Translations under genes and position numbers: made by a program | Notes under the pieces: generated by a model | What the model was told of the DNA's origin: nothing | Seen by the model: the letters and a program-made list of their open reading frames with translations, nothing else | Databases searched by the model: none | Assembly: GCF_027595985.1 (NCBI RefSeq) | Contig: NC_073302.1 | Span: 401,743,310-401,807,309, forward strand | Direction: 5' to 3' | Length of the DNA: 64,000 bases | Source: Sorex araneus | Taxonomy: Eukaryota; Chordata; Mammalia; Eulipotyphla; Soricidae | In this document: positions 49,210 to 59,290 of the stretch, in pieces | Numbering within the stretch: position 1 is the stretch's first letter | Layout: the number at the start of each line of letters is the position of its first letter

Positions 49210-50307
49210 AAAAACAAAAAAAATCAGGGATAGTCATGAAGGTGATGAAGTGAGATTTGAGAAAACATTTCTCTCCCTAAATGCTAAATTTGGAGGAGAT
49301 GCTATTTTTCATCTTTTTTTATTAATGGTTGTTTGATTTGTAAAACCTGTTTATTTACTCTACCTACTTTAATGAGTTGGACCAACTTTAAACATTTTTA
49401 AAAGTTTTTATTAAAGAACTGTGATTTACAAAATCATTGATAGTTGAGATTTTAGGCATATAACACTAACCCCACAATCAGTGTGAACTTCCCTCTATCA
49501 GTGCCCATTCTCCCTTCCCTTCTCCATAGGTCAACTTGACAGGCACTTTACATAGTTTCAGTGGTTCCAGCTTAGATCTCATGTTTTCAGTTCTGTTAAG
49601 TCTGTGTTTTGGCTATATCGGCTATAGCATTCACTCACATCACCAGTATAACTGAAGCCCTGATGCCTGTGCATCCATTACTTCTTGTTCTATTCTTCCT
49701 CCTTTGATTTCTTTCCTTCTCTGTCCTTCTCCTCTCTAAACACTGAAGTCAAGGGTGATACAGATTCACCCTTTTACTACAATACATTTCCTCATCCAGT
49801 ATTCTATACACCACAGAGATGTTAAATCAACTTGTGTTTACTTTTCTTCTTCTGGCTAACTTCCCTCAACATATCGTCCAGTTCGAACCATGTAGCAGCA
49901 AACTGCATGATTTCATTCACTGTTCTTTGCTATTGCATAGTATTCTGTTGTGCAAATATACCACATCTTCATAATCCATTCACCTGTCCTTGGACACCTA
50001 GGTTGATTCCATATCTTTGCTACTATATTCAGTGCAGCAGTGAATAATGGTGTACATGTCTTCTTTTGAGAAGTGTGTTTTATGTCCTGGTAGTAGATGC
50101 TCAAAAGCAGGATTGCTGGGTCATTTGGCTATTTACTGGGAACTCTCAATACCGTTTTCCACAGGGGAAGTACCAGACAACATTCCCACCACCAGTGGAC
50201 AAGAGCTCCTTTTTCATCACATCCGTACTAACACAGATTGTTCCTACTATTTTTTGCTATGGGCCATTCTTGCCTTAGTTACTGTTCACTATTCAGAAAG
50301 AAATCCA

Positions 50308-50475
50308 AGGCCAGAGCAATCGTACAGTAGGTAGGGCATTTGCCTTGGACATGGCCGACCTGGGTTTGATCCCTGGCATCCTATATCATGTTTTCAGTTC
50401 TGCAAGCAACACCAGTTTAATACCTGAGTGCAGAGCCAGGAGTACCCCTGAGCATCTCTGGGTGTCATACAAAAA
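50308..50475 (+). mobile_element. SINE-A, sense, inside an L1
   Basis: AGAGCAATCGTACAGTAGGT, CGACCTGGGTTTGATCCCTG and TGAGTGCAGAGCCAGGAGTA. Confidence 0.78.
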
Positions 50476-50607
50476 AAAACCCAAAAAACAAGAAAAAGAA
50501 AACCAGCTAAAATTTTCTTTCCTATTCCTCTGCCCCTCTTGGAGAGCCTGGCAAGCTACTGAGAGTATCGCGCCCACACGGCAGAGCCGGGCAAGCTACC
50601 TGTGGCA

Positions 50608-50662
50608 TATTGGATATGCCAAAAACAGTAACAATAAGTTACTGTTTTTGGCATATCCAATA
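50608..50662. repeat. Perfect 25-bp inverted repeat, 5-nt loop
   Basis: The left arm 50608-50632 is the exact reverse complement of the right arm 50638-50662, with loop AATAA. The left arm contains GGATATGCCAAAAACAGTAA, normal SINE-B text; the right arm is its fold-back copy. Confidence 0.95.
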
Positions 50663-50730
50663 AGTCTCTCGACTTATTGGCATATCCAATAAGTCTCTCG
50701 ACTTATTGGCATATCCAATAAGTCTCTCGA
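50650..50730 (+). repeat. 29-bp tandem repeat, about 2.8 copies
   Basis: The unit starts GGCATATCCAATAAGTCTCT and ends CGACTTATT. Copies lie at 50650-50678, 50679-50707 and 50708-50730 (partial), all identical. Confidence 0.95.
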
Positions 50731-51882
50731 TGAGAGACATTACTGGTGCCCGCTTGAACAAATCGATGAGCAATGGGATGACAGTGCTCTAAAACTGCCT
50801 GTTCTAGGACAGAGCCCAGTTTTCTTATCAAAAAGCTTGCCTCTGTAATTTTGTGTGATTTTAGCAATATGTAAGATTCTAATATTAATTTTTAAAGAAA
50901 CACAACTTTTCTAAATGCCATTTATTATTTTCAACCTAGTCATATGACTGTAGTCTTCAAGTGATGGTCCATTGTCTTGATTTGAATTTCTCTAATGAAA
51001 AGTGATGCTGAGCACTTCTTCATGTGCCAATCGGTCATCCATCTGTCTTACTCTGAGAAGTATCTATTCATTTCCTCCCTCATTTTTGGTAGGGTTTTTG
51101 AATTTTGTTATTGTTGTTGTTTGTGAGTACTTTATATATCCTGGATCTGAAATCTTTATCTGATGCGCTGAATGCAAATATTTTTTCTCATTCATTTAGC
51201 TGTCTTTTAGTATTAGTCCATGTTTCTTTTGCCATGCAGAAGCTCTTTAACTTTATTTAGTTCCATTTGTTTATTTTTGATTATGTTGCCTTTGCCAGTT
51301 GTACCAGATCAATGAAGGCACCTCTGAGGTCCAAATCTTAAAAGTGTTCTGCCTATATTTTCCTCAATGTACTTTACAGTGCCTGGTCAAATCTGATGGC
51401 CTTCGATCCACTTTGAGTTGACTTTTGTGTGAAGTGTAAGATATGGATCCAGTTTTAATTTCTTACACAGTTACCCAATTTTCCCACAACCATATATTGA
51501 ATAGGCTATCTTTATCTATTTCATGTTCTCAGCTCCTTTATAAAAAATAACTGCCCTAAAATATGGGTTTTGTCATAGGGTGTTCGATTCTGACCCACTA
51601 ATCAGAGGATCTATCTTTATTCCAGTACCATGCAGTTTTGATCACTATATCTTTACAAACAGTTCCAAAGTAAGTAATGAAATACCTCTGAATTTCTTTG
51701 GCTATTCATGGGAATTTTACCTACTTTCTTCAAGAAAAAATGGGAATGTGATGTCACCTTTCCCCCTCTTGGAAGTTATCTGCAACAATTCTTTATCCAC
51801 TTGTCTGTTACCATTTTAACACCCTTTTAACAGCCATCTCCTTTTACTGTTTAATTTGTTGGTGATTCTCTTTTCTTAATTT

Positions 51883-52040
51883 TTTTTTTTTTAGTTTTTT
51901 GGCTTTTCGGGTCATACCTGTCAGGTTCAGGGGTTATTCCTGGCTCTACACTCAGGAATTACTCCTAGTGGTGCCAGGGATCAAACCCAGGTCAGCCATT
52001 TGCAAGGCAAATACCATACCCAATATACTATCATTCCGCA
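51883..52040 (-). mobile_element. SINE-A, antisense
   Basis: TTTTCGGGTCATACCTGTCA, TCAAACCCAGGTCAGCCATT and ATATACTATCATTCCGCATC. Confidence 0.8.
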
Positions 52041-52112
52041 TCAAGCCATTTTCTGACTTTTCTTACCCTATCTGAGAAGACAGATATAGATAAAACAAAA
52101 ACCACACCCGCC

Positions 52113-52625
52113 CCCTTTTCTCCTTGGCTATCATGATGTGTTGTCATCATGAATGACACAGTCACCATCCGGACCAGGAATTTCATGACCAACTGACACC
52201 TCCAGCAGAAGCAAATGGTCATAGATGTCCTTCACGGTGGGAAGGCCACAATGACAGAAATTTGAGAGAAACTTGCCAAAATGTACAAGACCACCCCAAA
52301 CGATTCAGAACCCACTTTTACGGTGATTTGACAACCAGCGCTGGCATAATTTACAATTCCTTGGATCATACAAAGGAATACAAACCCAAGCACAGACTGG
52401 CAAGACATGGCCTATATAAGAAGGAAAAAAACCTCAAGAAAACAGAGATAGTATCAAATGAACATAAAGAAGACAACTCAGAGATACTGTTGGCGCTGGC
52501 AAAAAGAAATGAAGTGTCTGGCAGTGAGCTTGAGATTGAAGAGCAAAAGGAGTAAAGATTCTGCAATGACTTTATCTGTGGTGATTGTGCAGATATTTTC
52601 CACGAGGATTAATAAATTAATACAT
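52113..52625 (+). pseudogene. RPS24P: RPS24 processed pseudogene
   Basis: From ATG at 52149 the translation [10 protein letters not shown] is ribosomal protein S24, with the 5'-UTR-like CCTTTTCTCCTTGGCT just upstream, no introns, and an RPS24-like 3' UTR ending in AATAAA at 52611-52616. It is dead. CGA-to-TGA stops replace arginine in the TNRLLQ and TEIREKL regions. A 6-nt deletion removes part of ATVPKTEI, the middle of the protein (GFRTHFGGGK) is shifted out of frame, and about 35 extra nt sit before the final KE-stop. No poly(A) tail or TSD is clear. The many lesions indicate an old copy. Confidence 0.88.
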
Positions 52626-52830
52626 ACACACCTCTTAGGCTTAGTCAAGTAATTCCAGCAACCATTTCTTCAGCAAGTCTCTTATGCTAAGTGATTTACA
52701 CACACTAACCCAGCTATCAAAATCTTGCATAGTAGATATTTTCACTTGATGAATAAAATTTAACCTCATGATTATTATTCAGAAAGCCCAAAGTGACACA
52801 AACTTGTGGACTGCAGAATTGATTTTTTTT

Positions 52831-53003
52831 TGTTTGTTTGTTTTTGGGTCACACCCGGCGATGCACAGGGGTTACTCCTGGCTCTTCACTCAGGAATTAC
52901 CCCTGGCAGTGCTCAGGGGACCATATGGGATGCTGGGATTAGAACCCGGGTCGGCCGCGTGCAAGGCAAACGCCCTACCTGCTGTGCTATGGCTCCAGCC
53001 CCC
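52831..53003 (-). mobile_element. SINE-A, antisense, young, 16-bp TSD
   Basis: Near consensus from GGGTCACACCCGGCGATGCA to GCTGTGCTATGGCTCCAGCC. TSD AGAATTGATTTTTTTT at 52815-52830 and 53004-53019. Confidence 0.93.
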
Positions 53004-53239
53004 AGAATTGATTTTTTTTAATGCTTATAATAATAGGATGTTTTCATTCAGGCAGCAAGTTCAAGTTTCTATTACTATTACATGTCTTCAAATTTTCTGT
53101 AGATACACTTTTAACAGTCCCTTTCCCTTAACTGTTTCTGAAACTGGAAAGCTGCATACAGTGCACTTTTTCTCCCCCTAACTTCCTCTCATTAAATGTC
53201 AAATTTAATCATGTTACACGATTATTATCAGGTAGTGGT

Positions 53240-53700
53240 TCAGCCACAGCCATTTCCTGCCTCAGTTCCTGTTCACTACTCAGAAAGAAATCCAGCTAAT
53301 TTTCTTTCCTAATGCTCTAAAATTACCTGTTCTAGAAGCAGCTGGATTTTCTCATCAGAAAGCTCACCTCTGTAATTTTGTGTCATTTTAGCGATATGTA
53401 AGATGCTAATAATATTTTCTTTGAGAAAGTTTTTCTAGGTGCTGGAGCGATAGCACAGCGGGTAGGCCGTTTGCCTTGCACGCGGCCAACCTGGATTCGA
53501 ATTCCAGCATCCCATATGGTCCCCTGAGCACCATCAGAGTAATTCCTGAGTACAGAGCCAGGCCTAACCCCTATGCATTGCCGGATGTGACCCAAAAAGC
53601 AACAACAACAACAACAAAGTTTTTCTAAATGCCATTTAATATTTTCAACTTAGTCATATGATCGTAGTCATCAAGTGATGGCCCATGTTTATAAACTCAA
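53240..53700 (-). mobile_element. L1 segment repeated from 50.27-50.96 kb
   Basis: TTCACTACTCAGAAAGAAAT, CTCACCTCTGTAATTTTGTG and TTTCTAAATGCCATTTAATA duplicate text at 50285-50310, 50835-50860 and 50910-50935 in the same orientation, but without the SINEs present there; it has its own SINE-A at 53438-53603. Either a second L1 copy or a local duplication. Confidence 0.7.
53438..53615 (+). mobile_element. SINE-A, sense, young, inside an L1
   Basis: GGAGCGATAGCACAGCGGGT to GATGTGACCCAAAAAGCAAC with an (AAC)n tail. TSD AAAGTTTTTCTA at 53426-53437 and 53616-53627. Confidence 0.92.
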
Positions 53701-54156
53701 CTCAAAGTGAATATTTATGCTAACCTGAGAGGATAGAAACCGAGACTCAGATTTTCAAGGGCAGCTCCAATTTAAACCATCTGTTCTTCTGTCACATCAA
53801 TACTGTATATGTGTGGGTATACACATATATACTTATCTATGCAAAGGGTAGTTTGAGAGGTTCAGTTTATATCCCTTACAGTCTAGAGAAAGGGATAAAG
53901 AGAAGACAATACTCCCCTTAAGAGTCTTTCCAACCATCTAAACTGAATAGTACTCACTTTGCTCCGGCACATTTATATATAATTACCATTTAAATTTGGT
54001 GTTCACAAACACTTTTCATAAAAACCATAATTAGTTGCTATTCACTCAACAATCCACAGTCCTGTTCTGAAATCATGCTTCTTGTTTGACATATAATACA
54101 CTCTTTTCCCACTTCTTGTCCAGACTCTAATGCTTACATGCTCCAAATGATGGTAC

Positions 54157-54245
54157 TTTGGGGCCACCAGGTCCACAACCAGCAGTGCTGGGGGATGGAG
54201 TGCATGGAATGCTGGGGATTGAACTCAAGGTCTACGTGGTCCTAG
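54157..54245 (-). mobile_element. SINE-A relic, antisense
   Basis: AACCAGCAGTGCTGGGGGAT and AATGCTGGGGATTGAACTCA. Confidence 0.5.
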
Positions 54246-54846
54246 AACTTTCTTAGAACTATTCATTCACTCTTTTGTATCCAAGGCTTATTAATGTGCC
54301 TGCACCTGACACATTTTAATACTCCCTTTGAGATATTATTCTTTCTTCTTAATAGATAGGGTAACTGAAACTGAAAAAGATTTTGCATTATGCTCAAGCT
54401 CCCAAAGTTAAATAATAATTTAGTTCGGTCTATTTAAACTTCAACTGATTTTTTTTTCTCTCAGTGAAACCCCAGATTCTATGAGTCTCTATCCCACTTT
54501 GAGTTGTTTACATTATTATTTCAAGTATCCATCTTTCCCAGGTGCTCCTACAAAACAGGGAGGGTGGCTCCATCTTTATATCCTTATATAGCAGCATCAC
54601 TCAACAGTGTCTATGACTTGAACAATGTAAAAGTATTATTGACTACATACAATAATCCTATTCAGTTTACAGTCTGACAGCATTATTTTCCACTAGTAGT
54701 AGCTAACAAGTCTCCAAGAAGCTACATACTTAACTGCATGATACACAGCATAATAGTTTGAAATTATAGGCTTTCAACTTGATTACTTGAATGTGAATCC
54801 CCTATCTCACAATTCACGAGTTAAGAACCCTTTAAAAAAATGTGCT

Positions 54847-55012
54847 GGGGGTCAGAGAGACATCACAGTTGGATAGAGCACCTGCCCTGCACACGGGAGA
54901 CGGGTTTAATCTCCGGCATCCCATACAATCCCCTAGGCACCGTCAGGCATAATTCTTAAGTGCTGAGCCAGGAATAACCCATAAGCACCACCAACTATCT
55001 CCCCCACCCCCA
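54847..55012 (+). mobile_element. SINE-A, sense
   Basis: GGTCAGAGAGACATCACAGT, GGCATCCCATACAATCCCCT and AGTGCTGAGCCAGGAATAAC. Confidence 0.72.
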
Positions 55013-55169
55013 AAATAAACAGTGCTAACCTAAGTTTTGGTTAACTCATATACAAAACAAGGGAAAGAACAACTGCAGTACCTTCCTTACAACATTATAA
55101 AGACTACATGAGACAATAGAGAAACATTCCAGTTAATTTTTAATCCACACTTTTTCTTCTTTCTTTCTT

Positions 55170-55170
<1 letters not shown>

Positions 55171-55206
<36 letters not shown>

Positions 55207-55365
55207 TTTTGGGTCACACCTGGCGATGCACAGGGGTTACTCCTGGCTCTGCACTCAGGAATCACCCCTGGCGGTGCTCAGGGGACCATATGGGATGCTG
55301 GGAATTGAACCCAGGTTGGCCGTGTGCAAGGCAAACGCCCTACCCGCTGTGCTATTGCTCTAGTT
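55171..55365 (-). mobile_element. SINE-A, antisense, young, nested in another's tail
   Basis: T33 tract, then GGGTCACACCTGGCGATGCA to CGCTGTGCTATTGCTCTAGT. It sits inside the (TTTC)n tail of the copy at 55467-55633. Confidence 0.9.
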
Positions 55366-55373
55366 TTTCTTCC

Positions 55374-55466
<93 letters not shown>
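55374..55466. repeat. (TTTC)n microsatellite between two SINEs
   Basis: About 23 TTTC units, the grown tail of the outer SINE-A at 55467-55633. Confidence 0.96.
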
Positions 55467-55468
<2 letters not shown>

Positions 55469-55633
55469 CCCTTTTTTCGTCACACCCAGTGATGCACAGG
55501 GGTTACTCATGGCTCTGCACTCAGGAATTACTACTGGCGGTGTTTGGGGGACCATATGGGATGCTGGGAATCAAACGTGGGCTGGCCTCGTGCAAGGCAA
55601 ACACCCTACCCGCTGTGCTACCGCTCCAGCCCC
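55467..55633 (-). mobile_element. SINE-A, antisense, young, outer copy of a nest
   Basis: GTCACACCCAGTGATGCACA to GCTGTGCTACCGCTCCAGCC. The TSD TAATCCAYACTTTTTCT at 55141-55157 and 55634-55650 encloses this copy, the (TTTC)n tract and the inner SINE. Confidence 0.9.
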
Positions 55634-55925
55634 TAATCCATACTTTTTCTACATGTTACCCTAAATTTTCCTTGGCTCAGTTTAATAAAGTCTTTCCCAT
55701 GACAGCATCCTTGTCATTTTGCATTAAGTGAACTAGTCAAAAGGTTCTAGTTTGAAAACTGCTCTTGACTAAGGTCAACTTTCCAGTACCAGTTTGGGCT
55801 TAAAAATGTTTCTCTTGGAGGCTTGACTACGCAGAAATGCCCTTGTTAGACCACACATTTTCATGCCCTGCCATAGTTATGACTATTTTAAAGCAGGTAA
55901 CTTCCACTTTACAAATGCAAACACT

Positions 55926-56085
55926 GGGCGGGAGCAATAGTACAGCAGGGTGGACGCTTGCCTTGCACGCAGTCGACCCAGGTGCCATCTCCAGTAGCCC
56001 ATTTGGTCCCCTGGGCCCTCCAGGAGTGAGGAGCGCCAAGTCAGGTGTAAGCACACAGTCTATGTGGCCCAAAACCCATAAAGAA
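55926..56085 (+). mobile_element. SINE-A, sense
   Basis: GAGCAATAGTACAGCAGGGT, CTTGCCTTGCACGCAGTCGA and CTATGTGGCCCAAAACCC. Confidence 0.78.
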
Positions 56086-57244
56086 AAAAAGAAAAGAAAA
56101 ATGCACATGTTAATACCATTTCACGCATCCGGACACCAAACCTGTGTTAGGGACTGGTAGGTCTGCTCCCTAGTGAGAATTTTTCCTTCAAAAAACCTAC
56201 TGTCTGATGCCAGGAATGGCTCCTTCTCCCTAAAGCTTTGGATTTCTTTCTTTTGGAACCTGAGCCAAAATGACAAGGGGTCCCCACTTCCTTACATGAA
56301 AGGGATCAGACCTTAGTCACAAGCAAGGAGTTCAAATTACTATGTGACAGCTATTCAGGTTCTGGCTGCTTTCAAACTCTTAGAACGACCTTTCCAATTT
56401 TAAAAATGTTATGGAAAAAAGTCAAGTTTTGCATAAGACCAATTTTTAAAAAATTATCTCGCCCCTAAAAGCAAGAGAAAACACGAAGGTTACAAGTACA
56501 AATACTACAACCATAAGCTGAAGTCTCAGAGGACAAAAAAAAAAAAGGAAAAAAGTCTAAAAATGGCCAAATGTCTTAGAACTCACCAAACATCATAAAA
56601 TCAAAGTAACACAAAAATAACAGAATGATCTAAAGTCAGCAGGGCATAGCAAGAGCAGATAACAATTTAAATGACAGAATACTGAATGCATCCAGCACGA
56701 ATTGACTTGGAATGTTACGCGAATACAGAGATGAATAAATTGTTCCAGACTCTGCACTTCCCTAATCAGTATAAGGCGATAGAATGCAGTTCCTTGTTTT
56801 GCCTGGCTAAAAAAAAAAAAGGGGGGGGGGTGTTGTTGCTAGATCGGTGAAAGAATGAACCCCAAAGTTGAACACGAGGACGATGAGAGGTAAAGCCACG
56901 GCTGGGAGAAATAATACCATACGCGCGCATGGACCGTGTCCACCCGGGGATGAAAAATCCGAGAAGGTGAGCACGCTCGGAGTGCCCGCATTGTTTCCAG
57001 ATGGGAGAGAGAGACATCCCTAAGGCCCAGGCACAGGTTTCGGCACCCGTGCCGCAGGCAACGCGGCAATCACCGAACTAAAGTGCCGCCAGCTCGGGAG
57101 TGTGGGGGGGATGCTGGGGGGTGGGAGTGCAGCAGCAGCGCCCTCCCCTGCGCCCCGCACGCCCTCCGGCCCCCGACGCGCCCCCAGCACCGCGCCGCAG
57201 GCAGGAAGCGGAGAGGGGCGGCGGGCGGGGGCGCAGGGGAGGGA

Positions 57245-57268
57245 GGCGGCGGCGGCGGCGGCGGCGGC
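57245..57268. repeat. (GGC)8 in the CpG island
   Basis: Eight GGC units about 345 bp inside intron 1 from the PHTF2 exon 1 donor; CCG-type on the PHTF2 strand reads as (GCC)8. Confidence 0.96.
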
Positions 57269-57613
57269 GCGGGGCTCCAGCCGATCCCCGGCAAGGCAGG
57301 CGCAGAGCGCGGGCTCGGGAGCAAGGGGACACGGAGTCTCCGCCGCCAGCCGAGGGATGGTGGGAGGGGACCGCGGCTCAGCCCGACCCGCAGGTGCCAG
57401 CCGCTGTCGGGAAAGCCAGTGGCGGTGGCGGACAGCAAAACCTCGCCCCCCACCCGCCCCACAGCGAGGACCACCCCCCTCCCCACCGCCACCTTGATCC
57501 CGTCCGCCGCCGCGTTCTTTCCCCGTCAGAGAGCTCCATCCCCGGGATTCTGTCAGGATCCAACGACCTCCAACACCCGCCCGCCCCGGCGCGCAGGCGA
57601 TGCGGCACTTACC

Positions 57614-57884
57614 GTAGGAGCCGGCGCCGCGCCGCTAGGAGGCGGCTTGGAGGGCGCGCGGGAGAGAGCAGGGAGAGCGCCGCCGCCGCGGGAAGCCGTG
57701 GAGCCAGAAGCAGAGCAGGCTGCCCGCGGGCGCGCTCCCTTCAGATGCGTCGCCCCACCCCCTCTTCCCGCAGGATTTTGCGCCGGAGCTTTGCAGTCTC
57801 CGCGCGCCGGCGGACGGGCGGGCGGAAGGCGGGGCCCGGTGGCTTGGCGAGGGGCGGAGCCACGCGCTGGCTGAGGTGACTGGC
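57614..57884 (-). other. PHTF2: PHTF2 untranslated first exon (5' limit approximate)
   Basis: On the minus strand a consensus donor CTACG|GTAAGT has its last exonic base at 57613, inside the CpG island. It faces away from TMEM60 exon 1 about 740 bp off and fits a noncoding first exon for PHTF2. The transcription start cannot be seen. If it lies below 57884 the exon has no ATG, because the only CAT on the plus strand between 57614 and 57890 is at 57884. Open frames through here come from high GC content and are not coding. Confidence 0.6.
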
Positions 57885-58254
57885 ATCTGCGGGCCCAATG
57901 GAAACAGAAATCACTCCCCTCTGACTTTGCTCCTAACCTGTGGCGACAGAGAGGCGGGCTCACCGCCTGCTTTGAGTGCCGCCTTTTTGACAAACCCGAA
58001 CGCAAGGAAAGGTCGGTTGGTTTGCACCGGTGGCCAAATGGTCCAATGAACGCAGGGACGAAGGAGGCGGGGGGGGCGCTGAACCCAGATTGGCGTCCTC
58101 TCTGGCCTATCGCGCAGACCCAAGGCGGTGAGGCCCCACCCCCAACCCCGGATGTGGGCGCGGCCCTGAGGTGGAACCGAAAACGCCTCCACAGCGATCG
58201 TTCGGAGAGGCGGAACTCAGCTCTTTCTCTTGATTATCATGTGACGAGCTCTGG

Positions 58255-58354
58255 ATTTAATGGGGGACAAAGTGTGGAAGAGGCTAAAGATCCAAACTGG
58301 CGAAGTGCCGGATCTTCGCGCGCCTCTCCGCTCTCAGGCCGGCGGCGCTGCCAG
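58255..58354 (+). other. TMEM60: TMEM60 untranslated first exon (5' limit approximate)
   Basis: The sequence GCGCTGCCAG|GTGAGTCC gives a strong donor with the last exonic base at 58354. The exon lies in the CpG island and is noncoding. The 5' limit is a guess, since no start element is visible. It would splice to an acceptor just before the coding exon, either TTCTTTAG ending at 61930 or CTCTGCAG ending at 61958. Confidence 0.62.
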
Positions 58355-59212
58355 GTGAGTCCGGGCATCGAGAGGGACCGGCCTCCACTCCGAGTTGCGC
58401 CCGACCCCACACGGTGCCCGGGCTCTGGCTTCCGAGGCCTCGGGTTTCGGTGCCGCAGCCTCCCACCCTTTCACACTCCCTCCTTTGAACCCGCACGGCA
58501 TTAGGGCCTCCGCGTGCCTTGGTGGACCTTGTTGTGCCCCAGCCGCGACGTGCGGCGGCCACCCCGGCGCAGAATTTCAGGGAGGTCAGGGTGTCGGAGG
58601 GCGAGCCCTGGAGGGGCGGCGCCGTGGCGTTTGCTGGCGAAGAGCGAGCGTCGTTTGGGAAATGCCTTGAGCCCCGGGACCCGGGACAGGTAGAGCCGGT
58701 GATTGCAGAGGCTGTGAACCGGAAGTGGTTCCACGTGAACGCGGGTTCAGCCGGCTGAGGTGCCACAAGGGGCTTTCGAAGGCGACCGGGCGAGGGGCTC
58801 AGCCTGAGGCTGATTCCGCGCAGCAGCCTTCGGGACGGAGGCGGATTCCCCTCGAAGACTCCCAGCTGCAGCGAGAGGAGGAGGTGGCAGCGATGTGGGA
58901 AGTGCGGGGTTTGGGGGACACGCAAACTGAGTGAAAGCGGGGGCTGAAGCGGGTCCCTTTGGGCTTCCGCTTGGGGGCATCGCAGGTTTGAACAAAGACT
59001 AGATACACGATCCCTCCAGGTACCTGAGAGAAGCCCCTCAAATGGCCAGAGTTGTTAGCTGAGCGTTATTTTGGTCTCAAGGTAGGCCACCACCCCCTCC
59101 CTTAAGGAGAAAGAATTATAGTAGGAAGCTAAGAGGGTTTCCTAGATTCGTAGTGATCAATGAATGAGTAAAATCCGGGTTGTGCATGGTCACTGTGGTC
59201 CAGCGACTCTCT

Positions 59213-59290
59213 CCGTGATAGTGGTTACATACTTTCCTGCTTGGCTGCTCTCACCGTGATAGTGGTTACAGAGTTTCCTGCTTGGCTGCG
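59213..59290 (+). repeat. 41-bp tandem duplication in the TMEM60 intron
   Basis: CCGTGATAGTGGTTACA and TTTCCTGCTTGGCTGC recur with a 41-bp period (starts at 59213 and 59254). Related text (GCTACATAGTTTACTGC) follows once more in diverged form. Confidence 0.85.

Larger units (their letters stand above)
50526..50791 (+). mobile_element. SINE-B body with internal palindrome and tandem repeats
   Basis: Body from CCTCTGCCCCTCTTGGAGAG to GGGATGACAGTGCTC without its head. Between 50608 and 50730 the normal sequence is replaced by a fold-back plus nearly three copies of a 29-bp unit, annotated separately. Confidence 0.85.
49395..51880 (-). mobile_element. Long old L1 fragment, antisense, with two SINEs inside
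   Basis: Begins with an L1 3' UTR complement (TTTTATTAAAGAACTGTGAT, CCTCTATCAGTGCCCATTCT) and runs through ORF2 complements (GCATAGTATTCTGTTGTGCA, TGCCATGCAGAAGCTCTTTA, CAGTACCATGCAGTTTTGAT) to about 51.85 kb. A SINE-A at 50308-50475 and a rearranged SINE-B at 50526-50791 interrupt it. At about 2 kb of L1 text it is the longest L1 here, yet has no usable frame. Confidence 0.82.
35037..57612 (-). other. PHTF2: PHTF2 intron 1 (repeat-rich)
   Basis: About 22.6 kb between the exon 1 donor and the exon 2 acceptor. Besides the repeats and the RPS24 pseudogene listed separately, I see no gene or element in these AT-rich stretches: 35040-36120, 36800-38310, 38495-39900, 40270-41050, 44860-45250, 45430-45930, 47260-47565, 53700-54150, 54250-54845 and 56090-56800. 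Confidence 0.75.
57050..58960. promoter_or_regulatory. CpG-island bidirectional promoter of PHTF2 and TMEM60
   Basis: GC- and CpG-dense DNA, sharply different from the AT-rich flanks. Divergent donors lie at 57613 (minus) and 58354 (plus). Between them are CCAAT boxes at 57895-57899 and 58043-58047, an inverted one (ATTGG) at 58089-58093, GC boxes such as GGGGCGGAGC at 57851-57860, and an E-box-like TCATGTGAC at 58238-58246. Downstream of TMEM60 exon 1 are an ETS-type CCGGAAGT at 58719-58726 and CACGTG at 58732-58737. There is no clear TATA box, as expected for a housekeeping CpG promoter. Head-to-head placement matches the human locus as I know it. Confidence 0.88.

Noticed and set aside
50650..50730. 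Regular 29-bp repeats reminiscent of a CRISPR array
   Set aside because: The repeats are directly adjacent with no spacers, inside a SINE in mammalian DNA.
52262..52555. A 97-codon frame that could be taken for a short gene
   Set aside because: It is the frame-shifted C-terminal half of the RPS24 pseudogene.
52768..53181. Frames with GDAQGLLLALHSGI or WLQPP-like text, recurring across the window
   Set aside because: These are translations of antisense SINE-A copies, which explains why nearly the same peptide appears many times.
57083..57879. Overlapping open frames of about 260 codons in the CpG island
   Set aside because: All frames stay open there because GC-rich DNA has few stops; composition is A/G/P/R-rich and they overlap promoter, exon 1 and intron.
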